A stretch of 55,445 nucleotides of DNA. Origin: Ruminococcus callidus (GTDB lineage: Bacteria; Bacillota; Clostridia; Oscillospirales; Ruminococcaceae). A program made the position numbers and the translations under genes. The stretch spans positions 1 through 55,445 of the forward strand of contig NZ_JAJFCK010000020.1 of assembly GCF_020709055.1 (NCBI RefSeq). Reading direction: 5' to 3'. Shown here piece by piece: positions 42,388 through 51,665 of the stretch; the stretch's first letter is position 1, and the number at the start of each line of letters is the position of its first letter. The notes below the pieces were generated by a model that was given only the letters and a program-made list of their open reading frames with translations, had not been told where the DNA came from and did no database searches.

Positions 42388-42774
42388 ATGAACATGACCA
42401 TTTTGACACAGAACGACGTATTCCTGAACTACGACCATATCATCGCAATCCGAGTTTATTCCGGAGAAGTATCGCTGGATAACGGGAAAACTATCGCTGC
42501 ATATCAGGTCGTTGCAGATTTATCTATGCCAATTTTGAATCTGGACGAAACAGAAAACGCACAGGAAGCCCCACAGACGCAGATTGAGCTGGGGGTATAC
42601 TTCGACGAGGGAGAATGCCAGAACGCTGCCAGAGCGCTGTCAGAATGGCTTAATAACGCTGATAGCAGACCGCATTTGTTCAAAATGCCAATGGCAAATT
42701 CTATTTCCGGATATTCTGACACGAATGCTGCCGCTTCTAAACTGGAATATCGACCGGATGAAGACGAAGCTTAA
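42388..42774 (+). CDS. Conjugative-element protein, unknown function
   Basis: Protein of 128 aa. The first half is beta-rich (VFLNYDHIIAIRVYSGEVS, AYQVVADL), the second acidic with a helical segment (ECQNAARALSEWLNNA). AGGAGG lies seven bases before ATG. It stands between the initiator-like gene and pcfB, a place often taken by small, poorly studied proteins in these elements. No membrane segment is visible. Confidence 0.6.
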   Translation: MNMTILTQNDVFLNYDHIIAIRVYSGEVSLDNGKTIAAYQVVADLSMPILNLDETENAQEAPQTQIELGVYFDEGECQNAARALSEWLNNADSRPHLFKMPMANSISGYSDTNAAASKLEYRPDEDEA

Positions 42775-42826
42775 AACTTGCATATAGCCAATACAGGTTA
42801 CTTTGCGAAGTCGGAGGTGAAAACAT

Positions 42827-43312
42827 ATGCCAGACGGAACAGAAAAAGATGTCCGAAGTGTCGTCGATCTTGTATTGCAATGCTCAGACATCACCAAAGA
42901 GCTAGTACAGCAAGCAATGCGTGACTATTTGCAGCAAAACCAAGATAAAAGCACACATGGAAAGACAAGTCTTCGGAAATTAGCCGAACAAAGCAACGGA
43001 AATTTAGATTCCATCGAAGTTTCTTCTGCAAATTTGCAGGATTTCAAGGAAATTGCAAAAAAATATGACATAACATATGCCATAAAACAAGATTCCAGCA
43101 CTACCCCACCCACAAACCATGTGTTTTTTGCGACAAATGACACGGATAATTTCAAGCGTGCTTTCACGGAGTACGCAGCCGAAGTATCAGAAAAAGCGAA
43201 AACACGGTATGAGATACCACGAGAACAGTTCAAAGCACGTGCTGCTAAGATCGAAAAAGAGCCACGCCAAAAAGAACAGGTTCGAACCAGAGAAAAACAA
43301 GAAACGAGATGA
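42827..43312 (+). CDS. pcfB: PcfB-like protein (DUF3801)
   Basis: Protein of 161 aa. The N-terminal helix (VVDLVLQCSDITKELVQQAM), a central beta part (FKEIAKKYDITYAIKQDSS, HVFFATNDTDNFKRAF) and a basic C-terminal tail match the PcfB/DUF3801 family, an accessory of the relaxosome or coupling protein. Its stop overlaps the start of the coupling protein gene (ATGA). Conserved gene order PcfB then VirD4-type ATPase supports the call. Confidence 0.82.
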   Translation: MPDGTEKDVRSVVDLVLQCSDITKELVQQAMRDYLQQNQDKSTHGKTSLRKLAEQSNGNLDSIEVSSANLQDFKEIAKKYDITYAIKQDSSTTPPTNHVFFATNDTDNFKRAFTEYAAEVSEKAKTRYEIPREQFKARAAKIEKEPRQKEQVRTREKQETR

Positions 43313-44361
43313 GGAACATGGATACCCAGAAAGTGAAAAAAGGAATTCTTTTTGCAATTCCAACCATCATGTTTGGCTATGCCGGAGACAAGCTAGCATT
43401 TGCATGGAGAATTACAGAAGGCACAAATATTTCCGAAAAACTTTTCCCGTTTTTCACGAATTTGGGTGTTTCTTTTGCGAATCCTGCACCCAGTCTGCAC
43501 CCGATAGACTTGTTCATTGGGCTGGCATTGGGCATTTTAATTCAAGTCATCATGCATTTCAAGCGTAAAAATGCTAAGAAATTCAGACATGGCGAGGAAT
43601 ATGGTGCTGCACGTTGGGGTACGCCAAAGGACATTGAACCGTATATGGACAAATCCAATTTTGAGAATAATATTATTTTGACTCAAACAGAACGGCTGAC
43701 AATGGGAAAACCATCTAGTCCTAAGTATGCCAGAAACAAAAACGTTCTTGTAATCGGCGGCTCCGGCTCTGGTAAAACACGATTTTTCCTAAAGCCCAAT
43801 CTCATGCAAATGCACAGCAGCTACGTTGTAACTGACCCCAAAGGCACTGTTTTGGTAGAATGCGGAAAAATGTTACAGCGAAACAAATACCAGATTCGTG
43901 TTTTCAATACTGTGGATTTCAAAAAATCCATGCATTACAATCCCTTTGCGTATATTCGCCCCGAAACAAGAGAGCAAGACATTCTGAAATTTGTCGAAGT
44001 TCTCATCAAAAACACTTCTGGTAGCGAACAAAAGGGCGAAGATTTCTGGACGAAAGCAGAACGACTGCTTTACACCGCCTACATCGCCATGATGTATACG
44101 GTTTCCCCACCAGAAGAATGGAACTTTGCAACGCTAATTGACATGATCAACTGTTCCGAGTGTCGGGAAGAAGATGAAACGTTTCAAAATGCGATTGACA
44201 TTCAGTTCTCCATGGTGGAAAAGTGGTTGAATCAACAGCTGGATGAGGAAGAAAATCTTGGCGAATTTGAAGCAATGCGTGAAATATCACCGACAAAAGA
44301 GCAAATGTCAATCGGAAGCTTTGCAGTAAAGCAATACAAAGCATATAAACTGGCTGCTGGT
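43309..44361 (+). pseudogene. VirD4/TraG-type coupling protein, N-terminal part (interrupted gene)
   Basis: First 351 codons of a conjugative coupling ATPase: two membrane segments in the first 80 residues, Walker A GGSGSGKTRF near residue 155, then VVTDPKGTVLVECGKML and the region up to KQYKAYKLAAG. At 44361 it runs into a 9.5-kb transposon, and the fused frame continues into the recombinase. The other part is at 53885-54769. Joining K-L-A-A-G (44361) to K-T-A-K-S (53885) gives the usual family sequence without a frame change. The element can probably not transfer by itself until the transposon leaves. Confidence 0.88.
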
Positions 44362-44448
44362 GTTGTATGCTCTAAAAGACTTCTTAATCAAGCAGTTGGG
44401 AAGTCTCTTAGAACACACAACCTAAAACCGAAGAAAGGAGCGCAAGTT

Positions 44449-46335
44449 ATGAGAAAAAACGAGAAAATCACAGCTCTGTACGAACGATTGAGCCGTGATG
44501 ACTTCGGCAAAGACGATGACCAACAGCGTGAGAGCAATTCCATTTCCAATCAAAAGGCTATGTTGGAGGAGTTCGCCGCACGGCAGGGCTTTACGAACAT
44601 TGTCCATTTCACGGATGATGGTATTAGCGGCACTTGCTTTGATCGTCCCGGATTTTTGGCAATGATGAAAGAAGTGGAAGCCGGGAATGTGGAGTACCTG
44701 TGTATCAAGGACATGAGCCGCATGGGTCGTGACTATCTGAAAGTCGGTCAGATTATGGAAATCCTGCGTCAGCGTGGCGTGCGACTTATCGCCATCAATG
44801 ACGGCGTGGATAGTGCCAGAGGTGACGATGATTTTACCCCTTTCCGCAACATTATGAACGAGTATTACGCCAGAGACACCAGCCGAAAAATCCGTTCCAC
44901 TTTCCAGTCCAAAGGCAAGTCCGGCAAGCACCTCACAGGCACGGTCATTTACGGCTATCTCTGGAACGAAGCAAGAGACCAATGGTTGGTTGACCCCGAA
45001 GCCGCAGAGGTGGTCAAGCGTATCTTTGCCATGACGATTGAAGGCTACGGTCCGTATCAGATCGCCAGCAAACTGAAATCGGAAAAGGTGCTTATTCCGT
45101 CCGCTTACCTTGCCCAGCACGGCGAGGGCGTGAACAAAAACAAGACTTTCAAAGATGTGTACGGCTGGGGTTCTTCCACCATCTGCAACATTCTTGAAAA
45201 GCGTGAATATCTGGGACACACCATCAATTTCAAGACCCGAAAGCACTTCAAGGACAAGAAAAGCCATTATGTCCCGGAGGACGAATGGACGATTTTTGAG
45301 AATACGCACGAAGCCATTATTGACCAGCAGACCTTTGACCTTGTGCAGAAAATCCGTGGGAATGTCAGACGCTACCCGGACGGCTGGGGCGAAGCAGCTC
45401 CCCTCACGGGCTTACTCTATTGCGCCGATTGCGGCGGCAAGATGTATGTCCACCGCACCAACAACGGCAAGCGCATTTCTCAATACACCTGCTCACAGTA
45501 CACCAAAGTTCCTTGCGGAACGCTCTGCAAGACCCAGCACCGTATCAATGAAGATGTGGTACTGTCCCTTGTCTCTGAAATGCTGAAATCCATTGCCGAG
45601 TATGCGAAGCATGACAGAGCCGAGTTTGTCCGTGTGGTGCAGGAAGCGCAGTCCAGCCAGCAGACCACAGAGGTCAGGAAACAGCGGACACGCCTTGCCA
45701 CAGCAAAGCAGAGAGTTTCCGAGCTGGAAGTCCTGCTCTGCAAAATCTACGAGGACAACATTTTAGGAAAGCTGTCCGACAGCAGATACGCCACTCTGGA
45801 CGCTCAATATGAAAAGGAGCAGACCGAGCTTACCGCCGAAATCTCTGTTCTGGAAAAGGCTGTCAAGAGCTATGAGAAGCACGAAAAGGACGCTGACCGT
45901 TTTATCGCTCTGATTGACAAGTACGAGAACTTCGACAAGCTGACCATTGCTATGCTCAACGAGTTTATCGAGAAAATCCTTGTGCATGAGCGTGACCGCA
46001 AAGGCAGTATACAGACCACACAGGAGGTCGAGATTTACTTCAATTTTGTCGGGCGTTTCGTTCCCCCAGCGTTTGGAGAAGTGGAGCTTACTCCGGAGGA
46101 ATTAGAGGAAATCCGCAAGCGTGAGGAACGCAAGGACAGGCTTCATCAGAACTACTTGAAGCGGAAAGCCAGCGGAGCGCAGAAGCGATACGAGGACAAA
46201 ATCAAGGGGAGAAAAAAGGCAGAAATCGAAGCCAAGAAAGCCGCTATTCGTGCGGAGGATATTGCAAAGGGAGTGTTCGTCCCTGTCAGCAGTTTACCGC
46301 AGAGAGAGCCGATGAAAGGAGTACAAACAGCATGA
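44449..46335 (+). CDS. Large serine recombinase (TnpX-like)
   Basis: Protein of 628 aa that moves the transposon. N-terminal resolvase domain with nucleophile Ser15 in YERLSRDD and a DMSRMGRDYLKVGQ block, recombinase domain (about 175-290), zinc ribbon domain with CADCGGKMYVHR and later Cys pair, and a coiled coil (about 400-480, TRLATAKQRVSELEVLL). This order and length fit TnpX-type recombinases. The ATG at 44449 has AAAGGAG nine bases upstream; the longer frame starting at 43309 is a fusion with the interrupted coupling-protein gene. It ends four bases beyond the start of tnpV (ATGA). Confidence 0.92.
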   Translation: MRKNEKITALYERLSRDDFGKDDDQQRESNSISNQKAMLEEFAARQGFTNIVHFTDDGISGTCFDRPGFLAMMKEVEAGNVEYLCIKDMSRMGRDYLKVGQIMEILRQRGVRLIAINDGVDSARGDDDFTPFRNIMNEYYARDTSRKIRSTFQSKGKSGKHLTGTVIYGYLWNEARDQWLVDPEAAEVVKRIFAMTIEGYGPYQIASKLKSEKVLIPSAYLAQHGEGVNKNKTFKDVYGWGSSTICNILEKREYLGHTINFKTRKHFKDKKSHYVPEDEWTIFENTHEAIIDQQTFDLVQKIRGNVRRYPDGWGEAAPLTGLLYCADCGGKMYVHRTNNGKRISQYTCSQYTKVPCGTLCKTQHRINEDVVLSLVSEMLKSIAEYAKHDRAEFVRVVQEAQSSQQTTEVRKQRTRLATAKQRVSELEVLLCKIYEDNILGKLSDSRYATLDAQYEKEQTELTAEISVLEKAVKSYEKHEKDADRFIALIDKYENFDKLTIAMLNEFIEKILVHERDRKGSIQTTQEVEIYFNFVGRFVPPAFGEVELTPEELEEIRKREERKDRLHQNYLKRKASGAQKRYEDKIKGRKKAEIEAKKAAIRAEDIAKGVFVPVSSLPQREPMKGVQTA

Positions 46336-46676
46336 ATATCACTTATACACAGAACGGCGATTATCTTATCCCGAACATCGTTATCCGCAAGACCAAGCCC
46401 CTCGGACACTACGGCAGACTTCGCAAGGCGTATCTGGAAATGCACCGTCCGATACTGTTCAATGAACTGGTGCTATCCGACAAGCTCTTTGAGCATTGCG
46501 CCGAGATTGACGAAGCGGCACGAAACCGCATGGAGCTGATCGTGCGGTCACTGGCAGAGCAAAACGGCGTGACCGAGCAACTAAAAGCCAAAAACCAAAT
46601 GGAATGGGTGCGGCAGATGAACGCTTGCAAGGCACAGGCAGAGGAGATTGTGAAAGCGGAATTGATTTATGATTGA
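46332..46676 (+). CDS. tnpV: TnpV-family transposon protein
   Basis: Protein of 114 aa: MNITYTQNGDYLIPNIVIRK then GHYGRLRKAYLEMHRPILFN and a C-terminal helix. The segment LxxxGxYGRLRKAYLExHRPILF is the mark of the TnpV family (PF14198) from Tn4451-like transposons. Its function is unknown and it is not needed for excision in Tn4451. Overlaps the recombinase stop (ATGA). Confidence 0.85.
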   Translation: MNITYTQNGDYLIPNIVIRKTKPLGHYGRLRKAYLEMHRPILFNELVLSDKLFEHCAEIDEAARNRMELIVRSLAEQNGVTEQLKAKNQMEWVRQMNACKAQAEEIVKAELIYD

Positions 46677-46816
46677 GCGAGGAAGTCCGGGCAGAAAACT
46701 GTTCGGACTTTTCTCATGTAGTCCAAAGTTGCGGTAGAATTGTTCACAAGTTTTATGGTACAATTTATGCGAATAAAAAAACGGAAAATTAGAATCTAAC
46801 AAGAGAATGTGGTTGT

Positions 46817-46894
46817 ATGAAAAAATCCATATTAGTATTTTGGGCAATCGTGTGTCTGTTACCTATTCAAAGGAGGTTTAAGAATTTCAAATGA
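46817..46894 (+). CDS. 25-aa signal-like peptide, possible relic of a bacteriocin precursor
   Basis: MKKSILVFWAIVCLLPIQRR then FKNFK. It has a basic start and a hydrophobic core like a Sec signal peptide, and ends overlapping the next gene's ATG (ATGA at 46891), whose ribosome-binding site AGGAGG lies inside this frame. Lactococcin-972-type clusters carry a short secreted precursor before the exporter, so this may be its decayed start. It could also be only a translational coupling peptide. Confidence 0.35.
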   Translation: MKKSILVFWAIVCLLPIQRRFKNFK

Positions 46895-48855
46895 AACATA
46901 TAAGAAATATATTGCTGTTGATTACGATTATTTTTGCTTTTGTTATGCAAGCTGAAGTATATCAAAATATGCTCTGGAACTTTAATGGTGCTTATTATTT
47001 ATCGTCCAGATACACAACTACTAATGACGATATGGATTCATTTTTAGCCAATGCAGAAGATACAGCTGAGAAGCATGGTGTTCATATTTTTTCGACTTTT
47101 AATCAGAGAGTTTCTAATTATCAGACAAGACTTTATATTTATGGTGATGATACCGTTGTTCGGGATAGTCTTAAAAGCACAATGGATATTGAGGAAAAAA
47201 CATATACGGCTTTGATAGGCGGAATCACCGTAATAGAATTTGAAGATTTTAGAGAAGCAAAAAACACAGGCAATGGACAGGAAATAATGGTCAGCTATAT
47301 CGGTGACGATGATGACATTATTGCCACATATCAAGATTTGGCAAAAGAATATTCTATATCGCAGCCAGAGTTTTGGCAATCAACCGAAACTGATATGATG
47401 TTCATTGTTTGGGGCCTGGTTGCCATATTGATGATTGTACTTAATATGATTGAGGTGATACGCAGACAAAAGGAAGTAGTTGTACGAGCTTCTCTGGGCG
47501 AAAATGCTGCTGTGATTGCTCTAAAAGCTGTAGTGGCTGATATGATTTCATATGCTGCATTATTCGTCTTAGCAAAGTTGCTTGTTTCTCAATTTATATC
47601 GGGAGCGTATGAAGATCATCTCATTTTGGCAGTGTATTGTGCCGGAGCAGTTCTTTCCGTAATTCCTTATGCTGCTTTTGTCCGCTTTGATGTAAAAAAA
47701 GCCTTTGCCAATGCTTCAGATAAAAAAGGTATGTTTTATCTTCTGAACGGTCTTAAAGTATTTGCTACTGCTATGACAATTTTTACAATAACTACAAATC
47801 TCAGTAGCATTCAAGGTAATTTACTTACAAACACTACTCTTTTAGAAAATCATTATAATGATTATTATTTTGGAGTTATGCAGATTGAACCTCCTTTTGA
47901 AGAAAATGAGGAGGAATCCAAAGAGAGCAAATTTTGGAATGACCTTTACGAAAATGAATACAACACTATAAATCCGGTGGTCTGCATAGGCAGCCGGATA
48001 AGCGATACGGATAATTATATTTTTGTAAATCATAATGCCAGAGATATGCTACAAGGGTTTTCTGATATGCTTACTGAAGATGATGAAAAAGAGGATATCG
48101 TGGTCTTCGTGCCAAAGGGAAGAAATGCGGAATCATACAAAGATATCGCAAAAGAGGAAATTGACTCTCTTACCCAAAATGCAGAAGAACTGCGTGTTGT
48201 TTATAAAGAATATTCTGGCAGAGAGCAATTTTATTATCTCAATTCGAACAGAGAAGAGGCTATTGACGGATTGTCAAGAGCAACAAATCCGATTGTTATT
48301 TATCAGGCAAATGAGGCTGTTGCTTTGAATGGAAGTTATATCGAAACAGGAACATATAATGGTGAGGTAATCTACGGATGCGATGAAAGCACAATTCGTA
48401 ATGCTGCGAAAAAATATGCAGAACAGCTTGGTTCACACTATTTTATGCTGACGAATGTCGGAGAGGATTACATTTATAGTCATAGTTTCCTTGTAAAATT
48501 GATTAGCTTTATAAGCTCTCTTTGCGTATTAGTATTGCTGTTAGATATAGCTATCATCGTATCTGAAGCGAAAATGGAATTTAGACTTAGCTCTATGGAA
48601 ATCTCCCTCAAAAAGGTTTTAGGTTATAGCTTTTATGAAAGGCACAAAAGATTTATTTCCGTTAATCTCATAGAAAATATAGCCGTTGTGATATTGATTT
48701 GCATTGTTTCGATTTTTATATCTAACGCAAGTGTCGGGATTGCTTTACTAATTGGATCATTGCTCACCATTATTGAAATGGCAATCATTTTCACAAATAT
48801 TATGTGGGTTGAAAAAACAAATATCTCAAAGTCATTGAAGGGAGGATGTTTATGA
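46891..48855 (+). CDS. FtsX-like bacteriocin-associated membrane protein (DUF1430 type)
   Basis: Protein of 654 aa with an N-terminal transmembrane helix (4-20), a large extracellular part (25-165), three to four helices (about 168-305), a second extracellular domain (about 310-530) and three helices near the end, the classic four-helix plus loops layout of FtsX/MacB permeases with a long form seen in lactococcin-972-type exporters (TIGR01654/DUF1430). AGGAGG lies 14 bases before ATG. It pairs with the ATPase gene, which starts within its last codons. Role: export or immunity for a small bacteriocin, by family inference. Confidence 0.8.
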   Translation: MKHIRNILLLITIIFAFVMQAEVYQNMLWNFNGAYYLSSRYTTTNDDMDSFLANAEDTAEKHGVHIFSTFNQRVSNYQTRLYIYGDDTVVRDSLKSTMDIEEKTYTALIGGITVIEFEDFREAKNTGNGQEIMVSYIGDDDDIIATYQDLAKEYSISQPEFWQSTETDMMFIVWGLVAILMIVLNMIEVIRRQKEVVVRASLGENAAVIALKAVVADMISYAALFVLAKLLVSQFISGAYEDHLILAVYCAGAVLSVIPYAAFVRFDVKKAFANASDKKGMFYLLNGLKVFATAMTIFTITTNLSSIQGNLLTNTTLLENHYNDYYFGVMQIEPPFEENEEESKESKFWNDLYENEYNTINPVVCIGSRISDTDNYIFVNHNARDMLQGFSDMLTEDDEKEDIVVFVPKGRNAESYKDIAKEEIDSLTQNAEELRVVYKEYSGREQFYYLNSNREEAIDGLSRATNPIVIYQANEAVALNGSYIETGTYNGEVIYGCDESTIRNAAKKYAEQLGSHYFMLTNVGEDYIYSHSFLVKLISFISSLCVLVLLLDIAIIVSEAKMEFRLSSMEISLKKVLGYSFYERHKRFISVNLIENIAVVILICIVSIFISNASVGIALLIGSLLTIIEMAIIFTNIMWVEKTNISKSLKGGCL

Positions 48856-49460
48856 TTATAATTCGTGGCTTAAATAAAGCATTTGGAGAGAAAATAATTT
48901 TCTCCAACTTTAATTTGGAAATTCCGGATGGAAGTTTTGTAGTAATCAGCGGGGATAGCGGCAGTGGAAAAAGCACTTTGCTCAATATGATTGGTGGTAT
49001 CGAAAAGCCGGATAGCGGCAGTATCATAATCGAAGGGCTGAATATTACCCGGCTTAAAAATAAAAACAGTTTTTTTGCGGATACAGTGGGGTTTCTTTTT
49101 CAGAATTTTGCACTGCTTGAAAATAAGACAGTTAAAGAAAATTTAAGTTTGATTAAAAAATCAAGCCGAACTAAAGTATCACTTAAAGAAGCTCTTAATC
49201 GTGTGGGGTTATCAAAGGAAGTTAACAAAAAAGTTTATCAGCTTTCCGGTGGTGAACAACAGAGAGTTGCTTTAGCTCGTCTTATGATGAAAAAATGTTC
49301 TGTTGTTTTGGCAGATGAACCTACTGGCTCACTTGACAAGAAAAATAGAGATATTGTTATGAGGTTGTTGCACGAACTCAATGAAGAAGGTAAAACGGTT
49401 ATCATTGTTACCCACGATCAGGGTATTATTGAAGATGAACCTTATGTTGTGAAAATCTGA
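48852..49460 (+). CDS. ABC ATPase of the bacteriocin exporter (lactococcin-972 group)
   Basis: Protein of about 202 aa, complete: Walker A GDSGSGKST near residue 35, Q-loop FLFQNFALLE, signature LSGGEQQRV, Walker B VVLADEPTGS, H-loop VTHDQ. The compact size is typical of MacB-type ATPases, and the LF(Q)NFALLE wording fits the lactococcin-972 exporter group. ATG at 48852 overlaps the permease stop (ATGA); an ATG at 48846 is possible. No bacteriocin gene is found after it. Confidence 0.88.
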   Translation: MIIIRGLNKAFGEKIIFSNFNLEIPDGSFVVISGDSGSGKSTLLNMIGGIEKPDSGSIIIEGLNITRLKNKNSFFADTVGFLFQNFALLENKTVKENLSLIKKSSRTKVSLKEALNRVGLSKEVNKKVYQLSGGEQQRVALARLMMKKCSVVLADEPTGSLDKKNRDIVMRLLHELNEEGKTVIIVTHDQGIIEDEPYVVKI

Positions 49461-49843
49461 GAGTACCTCTTAGAAATGTCTTGATCTACATTTTATATAA
49501 TTTGGGTCAGAAGAAAATCCCTTTAGGAACTAAAGGGCGCACTTCTATACTCTCCTATCGGGAGTATGTGCGTCCTGCGGAGCTTCATTCCCAGTCAGCA
49601 GAAGAAAACTGCCCGACCGAGAATGTTTCGTCACTTCGTTCCGTCAAGGGAGCTACACTCCCTTGCGACGCTTGTGCATCTATCCCTTGTGGACTTGCCG
49701 TCCGCAAACAGCATAAAATGCTGTTCGCCGCCAGCAAGTTTGGAAAAACAAATACTGAAAATCAGACCGTTGACTGGTCGCAATGTGCGAAAAGTTGACG
49801 GTCTTTTTTTATCCCAAAAATCAAAAAAAGGAGGTCAATCACA
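49461..49843 (+). other. Candidate oriT and leader of the mobilization genes
   Basis: No gene. It holds two neighbouring hairpins: CCCTTTAG-GAA-CTAAAGGG (49519-49537) and GCGCAC/GTGCG with ATACTC/GAGTAT (49538-49572), directly upstream of the mobilization genes. Paired hairpins next to a relaxase gene fit an origin of transfer. A terminator-like hairpin AGACCGT/ACGGTCT with T-run lies at 49764-49810. Confidence 0.45.
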
Positions 49844-50203
49844 ATGACAAAACCGAAAACCCTTGACCAGCTTCGAGCCGAAAAGGAACGAGCCGAGACG
49901 CAGCTTGCACAGGAACAGCACAAGTTGGAGCGTCTGGAGAACAGAAAGAAGTATCTGGAGAAAGGCGAACGCACCAAGCGCACCCACCGCCTTTGCAATC
50001 TGGGCGGCACGATTGAGAGCCTTGCCCCGGAGGTCAAAGATCTCACACGCACCGAAATGACAGAGCTGATGGAACACATCTTTTCCCTGTCCGAAGTCCA
50101 GCGAGCCGTCCGTCACATGGCGATTACCCACATCAGCCAAGCAAACAGAGAAAAGGAGTTGAAAGCCGATGGCACTATTTCATCTGAGCGTCACGCAGAC
50201 TAA
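49844..50203 (+). CDS. DUF3847 mobilization accessory protein
   Basis: Protein of 119 aa: a coiled coil in the first 45 residues (LRAEKERAETQLAQEQHKLE), then RTHRLCNLGGTIESLAPEV, which is the family mark of DUF3847 proteins found before MobA/MobL relaxases. AAGGAGG lies nine bases upstream. Its 3' end overlaps the relaxase gene start by 35 bases. A MobC-like role at oriT is inferred from position. Confidence 0.78.
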   Translation: MTKPKTLDQLRAEKERAETQLAQEQHKLERLENRKKYLEKGERTKRTHRLCNLGGTIESLAPEVKDLTRTEMTELMEHIFSLSEVQRAVRHMAITHISQANREKELKADGTISSERHAD

Positions 50204-51665
50204 GCGAAGCGCAGGACAGTCCGCTATTGCTTCTGCCGCCTACCGTGCCGGGGAGCGATTGTATAGCGAGTATTACGGCGAATACAGCGACTACACCCGC
50301 AAGGGCGGCGTGATCTGCTCCGATATTCTCCTGCCGTCCCATGCACCGCCCGAATACGCAGACCGCCAGACCCTATGGAACGCCGTGGAAAAAGCCGAGC
50401 GTGGAAAGAACGCCCAGCTTGCATACAGCTTTGACATTGCCTTGCAGAATGAATTTTCCCTTGAGGAAAACATCGCTCTTGCAAGGCAATTTTTGTTGGA
50501 GAACTTTGTGAGCCGGGGCATGGTGGTTGACTTCGCCGTACACCAGCCAGACAGGGAGGACGGCGGCATACCAAACCCACACTTCCATGTGCTTTGCCCT
50601 ATCCGTCCCATTAAGCAGGACGGCAAATGGGGGCTAAAGCAACGCCGGGTGTACGAGCTGGACGAGGACGGCAACCGTATCCGAGACCAGAACGGCGAGT
50701 TTATTTTCAACGCCGTTCCCACTACCGACTGGGGCAGTCCCGAAACGCTGGAATACTGGCGGCAGACATGGGCGGAGCTATGCAACGCCAAGTTTGCGGA
50801 AAAGGGGCTTGACGTTCGTATCGACCACCGAAGCTATGAGCGTCAGGGCGTGGAGCTTCTTCCCACCGTTCATGAGGGCGCAACCGTCCGGGCAATGGAG
50901 AAGAAAGGCATACGCACCGAGAAAGGCGAGTTCAACCGCTGGATCAGAGCGACCAATGCCGTTATCCGGGACATCAAGAAGAAAATCGCTCTCCTGTTTG
51001 ATTGGATTGTCGAAGCAAAAGCAGAGCTTGCCAAGCCGCAGGCACCCGACCTTGTTTCTCTGCTGAACGCCTATTACACCCAGCGCAGAGCCGGGGCATA
51101 TTCGCAGAAAGGCAAGGTCAGCAACCTAAAGGAGATGAACGAGACTTTCAATTATCTCCGGGCAAACGGCATTTACTCCCTTGAAGATTTGGAAAGCCGT
51201 GTCAGCGAACACAGTGCTGCCACAGAGAGCTTGAAGAAAACGCTGGACGAACAGACCGCCCGAATGAAAGCAATTAAGCAGCTCTATGACAGCTCTGCTG
51301 CTTTCCAGAGCTTGAAGCCTGTCTATGACGGCTTGCAGAAAATCAAGTTTGAGAAGCCCAGAGCCGAGTACAAGGCAGAGCATGAAGCGGAACTGAAACA
51401 GTTCTACGCCGCCAGACGCAAGCTGACCGGGGAGTTCCCGGACGGCAAGGTGGATATGAAAAAGCTGACCGAAGAGTATGACGAGCTGGAACAGGCGCAC
51501 GAAACCACCTATGGCGAGTTTAAGGCTGTCAGAGACGATTTACACCGCCTTTGGAAGGTCAAGTCATGTGTAGATACTGCCGCCCGATTTAACGAGCGTA
51601 CAGAGGAACAAATGCTCCAAAATCGACCCCAAACACGACACAAAAAGGAGGAACTATCCCGATGA
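50169..51665 (+). CDS. mobA: MobA/MobL relaxase
   Basis: Protein of 498 aa that nicks oriT. It opens MALFHLSVTQTKRSAGQSAI, then YRAGERL (catalytic Tyr region), and has the metal-binding HxH in NPHFHVLCP near residue 140 plus HQPDREDGG before it, all marks of MobQ-type (MobA/MobL) relaxases. The C-terminal half is a coiled coil and linker. Its start overlaps the DUF3847 gene and its stop overlaps the TOPRIM gene's ATG (ATGA), so the three are co-translated. It corresponds to TnpZ of Tn4451 in function. Confidence 0.9.
   Translation: MALFHLSVTQTKRSAGQSAIASAAYRAGERLYSEYYGEYSDYTRKGGVICSDILLPSHAPPEYADRQTLWNAVEKAERGKNAQLAYSFDIALQNEFSLEENIALARQFLLENFVSRGMVVDFAVHQPDREDGGIPNPHFHVLCPIRPIKQDGKWGLKQRRVYELDEDGNRIRDQNGEFIFNAVPTTDWGSPETLEYWRQTWAELCNAKFAEKGLDVRIDHRSYERQGVELLPTVHEGATVRAMEKKGIRTEKGEFNRWIRATNAVIRDIKKKIALLFDWIVEAKAELAKPQAPDLVSLLNAYYTQRRAGAYSQKGKVSNLKEMNETFNYLRANGIYSLEDLESRVSEHSAATESLKKTLDEQTARMKAIKQLYDSSAAFQSLKPVYDGLQKIKFEKPRAEYKAEHEAELKQFYAARRKLTGEFPDGKVDMKKLTEEYDELEQAHETTYGEFKAVRDDLHRLWKVKSCVDTAARFNERTEEQMLQNRPQTRHKKEELSR

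Noticed and set aside
44422..45309. Leftward 295-codon frame opposite the serine recombinase gene
   Set aside because: Antisense shadow of a gene with all recombinase motifs.
49481..49798. Frames in the candidate oriT region
   Set aside because: No start signals, hairpin-rich DNA; better explained as oriT or leader.
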